Source: Leifsonia williamsii (lineage in GTDB: Bacteria; Actinomycetota; Actinomycetes; Actinomycetales; Microbacteriaceae). From it: a DNA stretch of 64,000 nucleotides. How positions within the stretch are numbered: position 1 is the stretch's first letter; every line of letters begins with the position of its first letter. Below, in pieces: positions 49,348-57,693 of the stretch. Both the position numbers and the translations under genes were made by a program. The stretch covers positions 682,001 through 746,000 of the forward strand of contig NZ_JAROCF010000001.1 of the NCBI RefSeq assembly GCF_030433685.1, given 5' to 3'. The notes beneath the pieces were generated by a model, which saw nothing but the letters and a program-made list of their open reading frames with translations, did no database searches and was not told where the DNA came from.

Positions 49348-49608
49348 CTACCGCCACCTGGTGGTCATGAGGAAGCCGATGAAGGCGATGCCGAAGCCGA
49401 CGAGGATGTTCCAGGCGCCGAGGCTCGGGATCGGGTACTGGTTCTGGCTCACGTAGAAGACGATGATCCAGATCAGCCCGAGGAGCATGAAGCCGAACAT
49501 CACCGGCTTGAACCATACGGGGTTCGGCGCCTCCTCACCGGAGGCGACGGCGCGCCGGTCGGTGCGTGCGGGGCGCTCGGGCTTGGTCTTCGTCTTGCTG
49601 CGTGCCAT
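49348..49608 (-). CDS. crgA: Cell division protein CrgA
   Basis: An 86-residue two-TM protein of the CrgA family (septation regulator of actinobacteria, interacts with FtsZ/FtsI and the wall-synthesis kinase targets). The N-terminus is basic and hydrophilic (ARSKTKTKPERPARTDRR); TM segments at about 37-58 and 63-80 flank the family motif NPVWFKPVMFGFMLLGL. The ATG at 49606-49608 gives the normal length. Divergent from the sortase gene. Confidence 0.93.
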   Translation of the reverse strand: MARSKTKTKPERPARTDRRAVASGEEAPNPVWFKPVMFGFMLLGLIWIIVFYVSQNQYPIPSLGAWNILVGFGIAFIGFLMTTRWR

Positions 49609-49707
49609 AGCACCACAGTGTAGCGGGACGTATCTGAGCATTGTCGCCGCATCCGAGCAGGCGAACACGGCGGCGAACGTTCAGATTGTCCCGGTAGTAT
49701 CCGTAAT

Positions 49708-50529
49708 ATGACCGACCCGTACGAGGACACCCCCACGCGCGAGACGCCGGTGCCCACCTCGCGTGCGCAGCGTGCTCGCCGCCGCCGGCGCCCGCGGCGC
49801 CGCGTGACGTTCCTCGGCGTGGTGGGGGAGCTCCTCATCACGGCCGGCGTGCTGGTCCTGCTCTTCCTGGGCTGGCAGGTGTGGTGGAACAACCTCGTCA
49901 CCTCCAACCAGCAGTCCTCCTCCGCGGCCTCCCAGAGCCAGAAGTGGATCGACGACGCGATCAAGGCGCCGCCGGCCACCACGCCGGACGGTCAGCCGGC
50001 AACCCCGACAGACCCTCCCGTGCTCGCGAAGCCGGCGGACTACCAGGCCTTCGCGGTCATCTACATCCCGCGCCTCGGCGCCGACTGGAAGCGGACCATC
50101 CGCGAGACCGTCGACACCGAGAAGGTGCTCAACAGCTACACCGCCGGCGTCGGGCACTACGCCGACACCCAGCTCCCGGGCCAGGTCGGCAACTTCGCGG
50201 TCGCGGGCCACGACAGCGGCTGGGGCAACACCTTCATCGACCTGTCGAAGCTGCACATCGGCGACCGCATCTACGTGCAGACGAAGGACGGCTGGTACAC
50301 GTACACCTTCCGCAACTTCGAGTTCGTGCAGCCGTCGGCCGTGCAGGTGCTGCTGCCGGTGCCGCGACAGCCGCAGGCCACCCCGGTCGACCGACTCATG
50401 ACCATCACCACGTGCAACCCGCCGTTCCACGCGGGCGAGCGACTCATCGCCTACAACACGTTCCAGGGCTTCGCGCCCACGCAGGACGTCCCCAGCGAGA
50501 TCGCGGCCGTGGTCGCCGAAGGGAGCTGA
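49708..50529 (+). CDS. srtE: Class E sortase
   Basis: A 273-residue membrane-anchored transpeptidase that attaches surface proteins to peptidoglycan. A basic N-terminus, one membrane anchor (about 34-60) and an extracellular catalytic domain are visible. The catalytic triad is H168 in VAGHDSGWG, C236 in MTITTCNP and R245 in GERLIAYN. Class E enzymes recognise LAXTG. No such substrate is encoded within this window. It lies just upstream of a small membrane gene and trpG, the conserved actinobacterial order. Confidence 0.94.
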   Translation: MTDPYEDTPTRETPVPTSRAQRARRRRRPRRRVTFLGVVGELLITAGVLVLLFLGWQVWWNNLVTSNQQSSSAASQSQKWIDDAIKAPPATTPDGQPATPTDPPVLAKPADYQAFAVIYIPRLGADWKRTIRETVDTEKVLNSYTAGVGHYADTQLPGQVGNFAVAGHDSGWGNTFIDLSKLHIGDRIYVQTKDGWYTYTFRNFEFVQPSAVQVLLPVPRQPQATPVDRLMTITTCNPPFHAGERLIAYNTFQGFAPTQDVPSEIAAVVAEGS

Positions 50530-50534
50530 CCCGA

Positions 50535-50693
50535 ATGTACGCAGCGCTGTGGCGCATCCTGCCGGGTCCGGTCTGGCTGCGCATCATCATCGTCCTGATT
50601 CTTGTGGCGGCCGTGCTCTTCGCGCTCGTGACCTGGGTATTCCCCTGGGTGGATTCGCTCGTCGGTCCCCAGGAAGGTACCGTGGGGCCGTGA
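50535..50693 (+). CDS. Small single-TM protein between sortase and trpG
   Basis: A 52-residue protein: MYAALWRILPGPVWLRIIIV, a membrane helix (about 16-36) and a short tail ending GTVGP. Start 5 bases after the sortase stop, end overlapping the trpG start by 4 bases (GTGA). The tight packing supports that it is real. Related small proteins occupy this slot in other actinobacteria; function unknown. Confidence 0.7.
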   Translation: MYAALWRILPGPVWLRIIIVLILVAAVLFALVTWVFPWVDSLVGPQEGTVGP

Positions 50694-51328
50694 CCCGCGT
50701 ACTCGTCATCGACAACTACGACAGCTTCGTCTACACGCTCAACGGCTACCTGCGCGAGCTGGGCGCCGAGACGGAGGTCGTGCGCAACGACGACATCCCC
50801 GTCGCCGACCTGCCGACCCGGCTGGCGGAGTACGACGCCGTGCTGGTCTCTCCCGGGCCGGGAAAGCCCGCCGACGCCGGCGTCTCCATCCCGGCCGTCG
50901 AGCAGGCGCTCACAACCGGTCAGCCGCTGCTCGGCGTCTGCCTCGGTCATCAGGCGATCGCGGAGGCGTTCGGCGGCGTGGTCACCAACGCCGAGGAGCT
51001 GATGCACGGCAAGACCTCGCAGGTCACGCACGACGACAGCCGTCTCTTCGACGACGTGCCGCAGCCGTTCACCGCGACGCGGTACCACTCGCTCGCCGTC
51101 GTCGACGGCACGCTGCCCGCCGACCTTGCGGTCACGGCCCGCACCTCCGGCGGCGTGATCATGGCGCTCCAGCACGTGGAGGCGCCGATCTACGGGGTGC
51201 AGTTCCACCCGGAGTCCGTGCTCACCGAGGGCGGCTACCGGATGCTCGGCAACTGGCTCGAGGTCGCCGGGCTCGCCGGAGCGGCCGAGGCGTCGCGTGC
51301 GCTCAACCCGCTGGTGAAGCTGGGCTGA
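50690..51328 (+). CDS. trpG: Glutamine amidotransferase, anthranilate/aminodeoxychorismate synthase component II
   Basis: A 212-residue class I glutamine amidotransferase domain that supplies ammonia to an anthranilate or PABA synthase. The nucleophile is C84 in LLGVCLGHQAIAEAFGG; the catalytic His/Glu are H173 and E175 in YGVQFHPES. Orthologues at this site in actinobacteria are labelled TrpG; no TrpE/PabB partner lies nearby, so trpG or pabA cannot be decided. The GTG start overlaps the small gene before it. Confidence 0.9.
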   Translation: MTRVLVIDNYDSFVYTLNGYLRELGAETEVVRNDDIPVADLPTRLAEYDAVLVSPGPGKPADAGVSIPAVEQALTTGQPLLGVCLGHQAIAEAFGGVVTNAEELMHGKTSQVTHDDSRLFDDVPQPFTATRYHSLAVVDGTLPADLAVTARTSGGVIMALQHVEAPIYGVQFHPESVLTEGGYRMLGNWLEVAGLAGAAEASRALNPLVKLG

Positions 51329-51336
51329 GTCAGCCC
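51322..51336. other. Palindrome containing both convergent stop codons
   Basis: GGGCTGAGTCAGCCC is a 7-bp inverted repeat around one base. Its left arm ends with the trpG stop TGA and its right arm begins with the pknB stop TCA (TGA on the other strand); the genes end one base apart. No terminator space exists. Confidence 0.7.
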
Positions 51337-53024
51337 GAGCAGTACGTCAGGTCGACCGTCGTCCCCTGCGGGACGTCGCCCGGCGCCACCGACTGCGTGT
51401 GCACGAGCGGAGCGCCCGAGTCCTGCGGGCAGGTGCCGTCCGGCTTCGGGTTCGCCGTCAGCCCGGCCTGCGACAGGATGCCGGTCGCGGCCTGGATCGT
51501 CTGCCCGGTGAGGTCGGTCAGCGTCACCTTGCCGCTCGAGACCGTCAGCGAGATCGGGTCGCCCTCGTGGGCGGTTCCGCTCGGCTGCGGGTCGGTGGAG
51601 ATCACCACGTTGGCGCCGACCGACGGGGAGTTCTCGGTCGTGACCGGGCCCACCGTCAGCCCCGCCGCTTCGATGGCCTGCTTCGCGGCGTCGAGCGTCA
51701 TGTTGTGCACATCCGGCACGGACACGGTCTTCTTGCCGGACGAGACGTACACGGTGATCGTGTCGCCGGTGGCGACGACGATGCCGGCGTCGGGATCGGT
51801 CCGGATGACCTGCCCCTCGCTGTAAGTGGCGCTCGACTCCGTGGTCTGCGTCCACTTCAGCTTCATGTTGTCGAGCTCGGCGGTGGCCTTGTCGAGCGTC
51901 TGCCCGGAGAGGTTCGGGACCTCGCGCGAGGTCTCGGGCATGGTGGTGCTCGGCGCCAGGCGGAGCACCCAGGCCAGCACGGCGACGATGACGACAGCCA
52001 TGACAGCGATACCGGCCCAGATCCAGATGACGGGAGGGCGGCGCTGCGTGCGCGTCATCGTCTGGTCCTCGGCGAGCTGCCGGAAGGCGGCCTCGGGCCC
52101 GGAGACCGTGGTGGGGGGCGCGCCGAAGAGCGTCTCGGCGAACTCGTCGTGCTCCTTGTGCTTGGGCACCCGGCCGGCCGCGGCCTCCTCGAGGTCATGG
52201 CGGAACTCCGCGACCGTCTGGTAACGCTCGAAGCGGTCCTTGGTGAGGGCGCGGGCGACCACGACATCCATCGCCGGGGACACCTTGTGGTTGATGCTGC
52301 TCGGGGCGACCGGCGTCTCGCTGACGTGCTGGTACGCCACGGCGACCGGGGTGTCGCCGCGGAAGGGCGGACGGCCGGTGAGCATCTCGAACAGGACGAC
52401 GCCCGTCGAGTAGAGGTCGGTGCGGGCATCCACCGATTCGCCCTTCGCCTGCTCGGGCGAGAAGTAGCTGGCGGTGCCGAGCACGGCGGTCGTCTGCGCC
52501 ACGGTCGCCGAGGAGTCGCTGATCGCGCGGGCGATGCCGAAGTCCATGACCTTGACCTGGCCGTTGCGCGTGATCATCACGTTGCCCGGCTTGATGTCGC
52601 GGTGGACGACGCCCGCCCGGTGCGAGTACTCGAGGGCGGTGAGGATGCCCTCGGTGATGCGCACGGCCTCCGGAACCTCCAGCGGACCGCGCTTGATGAG
52701 GTCTTTCAGGAGGACGCCGTCGACGTACTCCATGACGATGAAAGGGAGCTGCGCCTCGTGGCCGTTCGGCTCGCGCACGGTCTCCTCGCCGGCGTCGAAC
52801 ACGCGGACGATGGTCGGGTGCGCCATGCGGGCCGCGGCCTGAGCCTCCTGCCGGAAGCGGGTGCGGAACGCCGGGTCGGTCGCGAGCGACGGCTTGAGCA
52901 GCTTGATCGCGACGGTGCGGCCCAGCCGGGTGTCGGTGCCCTTGTGCACGTCGGACATGCCGCCGCGCCCGATGAGTTCGCCCACCTGATATCGGCCTGC
53001 GAGCAGGCGGCTATCTGGGCTCAA
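51330..53024 (-). CDS. pknB: Ser/Thr protein kinase PknB with PASTA repeats
   Basis: A 564-residue membrane receptor kinase. The kinase domain (about 10-280) has the Gly loop IGRGGMSDVHKG, Lys41, HRDIKPGN (catalytic D143), DFG (161-163) and SPEQ. A membrane helix is at about 331-355 and three extracellular PASTA domains follow (about 368-564, VPNLSGQTLDKATA and two similar). PASTA domains bind muropeptides or lipid II. The TTG start at 53022-53024 has AGGAG at good spacing. It probably regulates wall synthesis and division together with PknA. The gene ends in the palindrome with trpG. Confidence 0.95.
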   Translation of the reverse strand: MSPDSRLLAGRYQVGELIGRGGMSDVHKGTDTRLGRTVAIKLLKPSLATDPAFRTRFRQEAQAAARMAHPTIVRVFDAGEETVREPNGHEAQLPFIVMEYVDGVLLKDLIKRGPLEVPEAVRITEGILTALEYSHRAGVVHRDIKPGNVMITRNGQVKVMDFGIARAISDSSATVAQTTAVLGTASYFSPEQAKGESVDARTDLYSTGVVLFEMLTGRPPFRGDTPVAVAYQHVSETPVAPSSINHKVSPAMDVVVARALTKDRFERYQTVAEFRHDLEEAAAGRVPKHKEHDEFAETLFGAPPTTVSGPEAAFRQLAEDQTMTRTQRRPPVIWIWAGIAVMAVVIVAVLAWVLRLAPSTTMPETSREVPNLSGQTLDKATAELDNMKLKWTQTTESSATYSEGQVIRTDPDAGIVVATGDTITVYVSSGKKTVSVPDVHNMTLDAAKQAIEAAGLTVGPVTTENSPSVGANVVISTDPQPSGTAHEGDPISLTVSSGKVTLTDLTGQTIQAATGILSQAGLTANPKPDGTCPQDSGAPLVHTQSVAPGDVPQGTTVDLTYCSG

Positions 53025-53107
53025 TGCATACTCCTATCGGGCGGGTGACCTGGCTAGTGTAGCGGGGCGTTTCTGGATATCTCCCCCGGGCGAGGGGTAG
53101 ACCGGCG

Positions 53108-54838
53108 CTACTTGTTGCCGCTGCCGTTGCCGCCCGCTCCAGGGGTCGGCGTCGGCGTTCCCGCGGTCACCTCGTACGCCAGCTGCGGCGACTGGGCGGA
53201 CTCGACCGACTCCCCGCAGAAGATCGTGTAGGTGAGGTTGTACGTGCCGGCCTGAGCGGGCGCCCACACCGTGGAGTTGGCGTTCACGGGCGTCTGCGGC
53301 TGGCCGTTCACGTAGAGCCGGCGGCCGACGAGGTTCTGCCCGGCCGGGCAGGCGGCCGATCCGAACGTGACCGTGACCTGTGTCGCCGGGTTCGTGACGG
53401 TGGCCTGGCTAGGGTCGGCGGAGACGGTGTCGGTCGGGGTGGGAACGGGCGCGACGTCGCCGTAGACCTTGAGCGTCACCTCGGAGCCCTTGGGCAGCGG
53501 ACCGGTCGGGTTCACCGAGTACACCTTGTCGACCTGGTCGGCGGTGGTGGCCGCCGAGCCGGGCTGGATGTTGGCGACCATCTCGAGCGACTGCAGCTTC
53601 TCGCGCGCCTGGGCGGAGGTGAGCCCGACGAAGTCGGCCTCACTGATCTGCACGGTGTTGCTGGTCGGCGTGGGCGACGGCGTGGTGGGCTTGGGCGCCG
53701 GGGGCTGTGAGGTGGTGGTGGCGGGTGACGTCGGCGCCGCCTTCGGCTGCGCGAACACGGCGATGAGGGTGCCGATGAGCACCAGCGCGAGCAGAGCGAT
53801 CAGGGCGATCAGCGGCCACGTCCACGGGCTGCGTTTCTTGGTCTCCTTCGGCTCCTCCGGGCCCTCCTCGACGAGCTGGGTGGTCGAGGTGGAGGCCGAC
53901 GGCAGCAGCGTGGTCGCCTGCGTCGGCGACGACGTGGCCGACGGCATGAGCACCGTCGCGGCGTCGGTCGCGGCGGCAGCGCCGAGGACGGCCGGCACGG
54001 AGGCGGCCGCAGCGCGGACGTCGCCGCGACGCAGCGCCTGCGCCGCGCGGGCGAGGTGCGCGGCCGAGGCCGGGCGGTCGGCCGGGTTCTTGGCGATGCA
54101 CGCGAAGACGAGGTTGCGCACCGGCTCGGCCACCGTGGCAGGAAGCTCCGGCGGCGCCTCGTTGATCTGCGCCATGGCGATCGCGACCTGCGACTCGCCG
54201 GTGAACGGGCGGCGGCCGGCGAGGCACTCGTAGGCGACGATGCCGAGCGAGTAGATGTCGGTGGTCGGGGACGCGGGGTGGCCGGACGCCTGCTCGGGCG
54301 ACAGGTACTGAACCGTTCCCATGACCTGGCCGGTCGCGGTCAGGGGCACCTGGTCGGCGATGCGGGCGATGCCGAAGTCGGTGATCTTGACCCGGCCGTC
54401 GGGGGTGATCAGGAGGTTGCCCGGCTTGATGTCGCGATGGACCAGCCCGGCGGCGTGGGCGGCGTGCAGCGCGGCGGCGGTCTGGGCGACGATGTCGAGG
54501 GTGCGGTCGGTGCTCAGCACGTGCTCCCGCTCGAGGATGCTGGAGAGCGCCTCGCCGGGGACGAGCTCCATCACGAGGTAGGCGCTGCCCTCCTCCTCGC
54601 CGTAGTCGTAGACGTTGGCGATGCCCTCGTGGTTGACCAGCGCGGCGTGACGGGCCTCGGCGCGGAACCGCTCCAGGAACCCGGGGTCGCCGAGGTACTC
54701 GTCCTTGAGGATCTTGATCGCGACGGTGCGCCCGATCACGAGGTCGGTGGCCTGCCAGACCTCGCCCATGCCGCCAATCGCGATCCGCGACTGCAGCTCG
54801 TAACGTCCTCCGAAGGTGAGCCCTGCTGTGGGTCTCAT
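53108..54838 (-). CDS. pknA: Ser/Thr protein kinase PknA
   Basis: A 576-residue receptor kinase. The kinase domain (about 11-275) has IAIGGMGEVWQATD, Lys42, HRDIKPGN (D136) and DFG. One membrane helix is at about 345-366. The extracellular part (about 370-576) is Thr/Pro-rich, with one PASTA-like segment (FVGLTSAQAREKLQSLEM) and a second segment of no clear family. This makes it longer than mycobacterial PknA, which lacks PASTA. It overlaps pbpA by 4 bases; pknB follows after 83 bases. Confidence 0.94.
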   Translation of the reverse strand: MRPTAGLTFGGRYELQSRIAIGGMGEVWQATDLVIGRTVAIKILKDEYLGDPGFLERFRAEARHAALVNHEGIANVYDYGEEEGSAYLVMELVPGEALSSILEREHVLSTDRTLDIVAQTAAALHAAHAAGLVHRDIKPGNLLITPDGRVKITDFGIARIADQVPLTATGQVMGTVQYLSPEQASGHPASPTTDIYSLGIVAYECLAGRRPFTGESQVAIAMAQINEAPPELPATVAEPVRNLVFACIAKNPADRPASAAHLARAAQALRRGDVRAAAASVPAVLGAAAATDAATVLMPSATSSPTQATTLLPSASTSTTQLVEEGPEEPKETKKRSPWTWPLIALIALLALVLIGTLIAVFAQPKAAPTSPATTTSQPPAPKPTTPSPTPTSNTVQISEADFVGLTSAQAREKLQSLEMVANIQPGSAATTADQVDKVYSVNPTGPLPKGSEVTLKVYGDVAPVPTPTDTVSADPSQATVTNPATQVTVTFGSAACPAGQNLVGRRLYVNGQPQTPVNANSTVWAPAQAGTYNLTYTIFCGESVESAQSPQLAYEVTAGTPTPTPGAGGNGSGNK

Positions 54839-56289
54839 TTATTCAGCACCGCCTCTAGTACTTGTCTCGCGATCGGAGCGGCGACGGAGTTTCCCGACCC
54901 GCTCTGACCGCGTCCACCGCCATTTTCAACGACGACCGCGACCGCGAATTGAGGATCGTTCGCCGGCGCGAACCCCGTGAACCACAGGGTGTACGGCTCG
55001 TCGTCCCCGTTCTGCGCCGTACCGGTCTTACCGCCCACCTCGACCCCACCTATTCTTGCATTGGTCGCCACGCCCTCCTGGACGCCGTCGACCATCATCT
55101 GCTTGATCGTGTCGGCGTTCTGCTGGCTCATCGGCTGCGAGAACTCCGTGGGCTGGAAGCTCTCGATCGTCTGCAGGTCGGACGTCTTGATGGAGTCGAC
55201 CAGGTTCGGCGTCATGAGCTTGCCGCCGTTCGCGACCGCCGCCGACACCATCGCCATCTGGAGCGGAGTGGCGCGGTCGTCCTTCTGGCCGAACGAGCCG
55301 AGCGCGCGCTCCGCCGGATCCTCGTAGAGCGGGTAGACGCTCTTCTCGACCGGGATGGGGATCTTCAGCTCCTGGTTGAAGCCGAACTTGTCGGCCTGGT
55401 CCTTGATGACCTGCGGCTGCAGCTGCATGCCGAGCTCGGCGAACGGGATGTTGCACGAGAGGATCTGCGCGGTCGCGATCGAGACCGTCGCGCCGGGGCC
55501 GCAGGTGGTCAGCGAGTCGTTCTTGACGACCGTGGGGGAGTCGGGGAGGGGCAGCGACGCCGGGTTCGGGAGCTGGCTGTCCTTGGTGTACTTGCCGGTG
55601 CCGAAGGCGGTGGCGCTCATGACGGGCTTGAAGGTCGAGCCGGGCGGGTTGAGGTTGCCGCCGATGGTCCGGTTGATCAGGGGATCGCCCGGGGCGTCGA
55701 GGAGCTGCTGGTACGCGGCGTCGACGGCCTTGCCGTCGTGCGAGGCGAGCACGTTCGGGTCGTAGTTGGGCTTGGAGACCATGGCGAGGATGCGGCCGGT
55801 CTTCGGCTCGAGCAGCACGACCGCGCCCTGCTGGTCGCCGAGGGCGTCCCACGCCGCCTGCTGGGCGACCGGGTCGATCGTGGTCTCGACGGTCGCACCC
55901 TGGGGGTTCTTGCCGGTCAGGATGGCGTTGATGCGGTCGAAGAACTGCGAGTTGGCGTTGCCGCTCAGCTGCTGGTTGAGCGCACCCTCCAGCCCGGTCG
56001 CCTCCCCGTTGACCGGGAAGAAGCCGGTGACGGCCGAGTACAGCGGGCCGTTGCTGTACACCCGCTGCCACTTGTACACGTCGTCGGACGGCACCGACTG
56101 GGCGACCGGCTGCCCGGCGACCAGGATCGCGCCGCGCTGGGCGGAATAGCTGTCGTTGAGCGCGCGGGTGTTGCGGGCATCCGACGCCAGGGTGTCCGCC
56201 TGGAAGACCTGCAGAATCGACGTCGACACCAGCAGCGCCAGGAACATCGCCAGCACCACCGTGCTGACGCGCTTGATCTCGCGGTTCAT
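54835..56289 (-). CDS. pbpA: Penicillin-binding protein PbpA (class B transpeptidase)
   Basis: A 484-residue class B PBP that cross-links peptidoglycan. An N-terminal anchor (about 9-29) precedes the dimerisation domain. The transpeptidase motifs are S218-T-F-K221 in NPPGSTFKPVMSA, SCN (278-280) and KTG (421-423) in VGGKTGTAQNG. It is the partner of the FtsW/RodA gene immediately upstream (3-base gap). Confidence 0.95.
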   Translation of the reverse strand: MNREIKRVSTVVLAMFLALLVSTSILQVFQADTLASDARNTRALNDSYSAQRGAILVAGQPVAQSVPSDDVYKWQRVYSNGPLYSAVTGFFPVNGEATGLEGALNQQLSGNANSQFFDRINAILTGKNPQGATVETTIDPVAQQAAWDALGDQQGAVVLLEPKTGRILAMVSKPNYDPNVLASHDGKAVDAAYQQLLDAPGDPLINRTIGGNLNPPGSTFKPVMSATAFGTGKYTKDSQLPNPASLPLPDSPTVVKNDSLTTCGPGATVSIATAQILSCNIPFAELGMQLQPQVIKDQADKFGFNQELKIPIPVEKSVYPLYEDPAERALGSFGQKDDRATPLQMAMVSAAVANGGKLMTPNLVDSIKTSDLQTIESFQPTEFSQPMSQQNADTIKQMMVDGVQEGVATNARIGGVEVGGKTGTAQNGDDEPYTLWFTGFAPANDPQFAVAVVVENGGGRGQSGSGNSVAAPIARQVLEAVLNK

Positions 56290-56292
56290 GGG

Positions 56293-57693
56293 CTAGCTCA
56301 CCACCAGGCGGGGTTGGTTGCGGACGGTGTCGGAGAGGCGCAGGAGGAGCGCGACGATGATCCAGTTCGCCACGAGGGACGAGCCTCCCGCCGCCAGGAA
56401 CGGTGTGGTCAGACCGGTCAGCGGGATGACCCGGGTGACGCCGCCGATGACGATGAAGCACTGCAGCGCGACGGTGAACGACAGGCCGACCGCGAGGAGT
56501 TTGCCGAAGTCGTCCTGACCGGCGAAGCCGATGCGGAGGCCGCGGGCGACGAACACCAGGTACAGGGCGAAGATCGCGAACAGGCCGGCGAGACCGAGCT
56601 CCTCGCCCAGGCTCGCGATGATGTAGTCGCTCTGCGACACCGGAGTGACCCACGGCTGGCCCTGACCGAGGCCGGTGCCGATCAGGCCGCCGTGACCGAG
56701 GCCGAACAGGCCCTGGACGAGCTGGAAGCTGCCGCCGTCGGCGTCGTAGACCCGCTGCGCGAACGGATCGAGCCAGTTCTCGAACCGGTCGTGGACGTAG
56801 ACGAGCACCTGGCTGGCGACGATCGCGCCGCCGACGATGAGCAGCACGCCGAGGATCACCCAGCTGATGCGGGAGGTCGCGACGTACAGCATCACGAGGA
56901 ACAGGCCGAAGATCAGCAGACCGGTGCCGAGGTCGCGCTGGAAGACGATGACGGCCATCGACATCAGCCAGACGATCAGGATCGGGCCGAGGTCGCGGGC
57001 ACGCGGGAAGCGGATGCCGAGGAACTTCTTGCCGACCATCGACAACGAGTCGCGTGCCTGCACGAGGTAGCCGGCGAAGAAGATCGCCAGGCACAGCTTC
57101 GCGATCTCGCCGGGCTGGAAGCTGAACGGGCCGATGCCGATCCAGACGCGGGCGCCGTAGATCGTCTTGCCGATGCCCGGCAGCATCGGCAGGAGCAGCA
57201 GGATCAGGGCGGCGAGGCCGAAGAGATAGGTGTACCGCTGCAGCACCCGGTGGTTGCGGATGACGATGATGACGGCCAGCGCGCAGACGATGGCGATGGC
57301 GCTCCACACGATCTGCTTGACGCCGGCGCCGTCCCAGCCCTGGTCGCCGTAGTGGATGTCGATGCGGTAGATCTCGGCGATGCCGATCCCGGTCAGCACG
57401 GTGGCGATCGGCAGGAGGAACGGGTCGGCCTGCGGTGCCACGAAGCGCAGGGCGATGTGCATGCCGAGCACCAGCGCAGACAGGCCCGCGCCGAGGTAGA
57501 CGAGGGTGAGGTCGAGGTGCCCGAGCGCCCCGAGCTGCACCAGGATGACAGCCGCCGCGTTGATGGCGCACGCGACCAGGAGCAGGAACAGCTCCAGGTT
57601 GCGCTGCTTGGCGGGCAGGCGCAGCCGTTTGACCGGGCCGGTGGCCGTCCCGGTGCGTTGGCGCCGCTCGCGCACTCTACTTTCCGCCGGCAT
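56293..57693 (-). CDS. rodA: FtsW/RodA/SpoVE family glycosyltransferase
   Basis: A 466-residue SEDS-family peptidoglycan polymerase with about ten membrane helices. Characteristic parts include FQPGEIAKLCLAIFFAGYLV, MAVIVFQRDLGTGLLIFGLF (conserved Asp in the catalytic loop) and GGVTRVIPLTGLTTPFLAAGG. In this cluster the gene is called RodA or FtsW depending on the species; by position it works with PbpA. The start overlaps the end of pstP by 17 bases. Confidence 0.94.
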   Translation of the reverse strand: MPAESRVRERRQRTGTATGPVKRLRLPAKQRNLELFLLLVACAINAAAVILVQLGALGHLDLTLVYLGAGLSALVLGMHIALRFVAPQADPFLLPIATVLTGIGIAEIYRIDIHYGDQGWDGAGVKQIVWSAIAIVCALAVIIVIRNHRVLQRYTYLFGLAALILLLLPMLPGIGKTIYGARVWIGIGPFSFQPGEIAKLCLAIFFAGYLVQARDSLSMVGKKFLGIRFPRARDLGPILIVWLMSMAVIVFQRDLGTGLLIFGLFLVMLYVATSRISWVILGVLLIVGGAIVASQVLVYVHDRFENWLDPFAQRVYDADGGSFQLVQGLFGLGHGGLIGTGLGQGQPWVTPVSQSDYIIASLGEELGLAGLFAIFALYLVFVARGLRIGFAGQDDFGKLLAVGLSFTVALQCFIVIGGVTRVIPLTGLTTPFLAAGGSSLVANWIIVALLLRLSDTVRNQPRLVVS

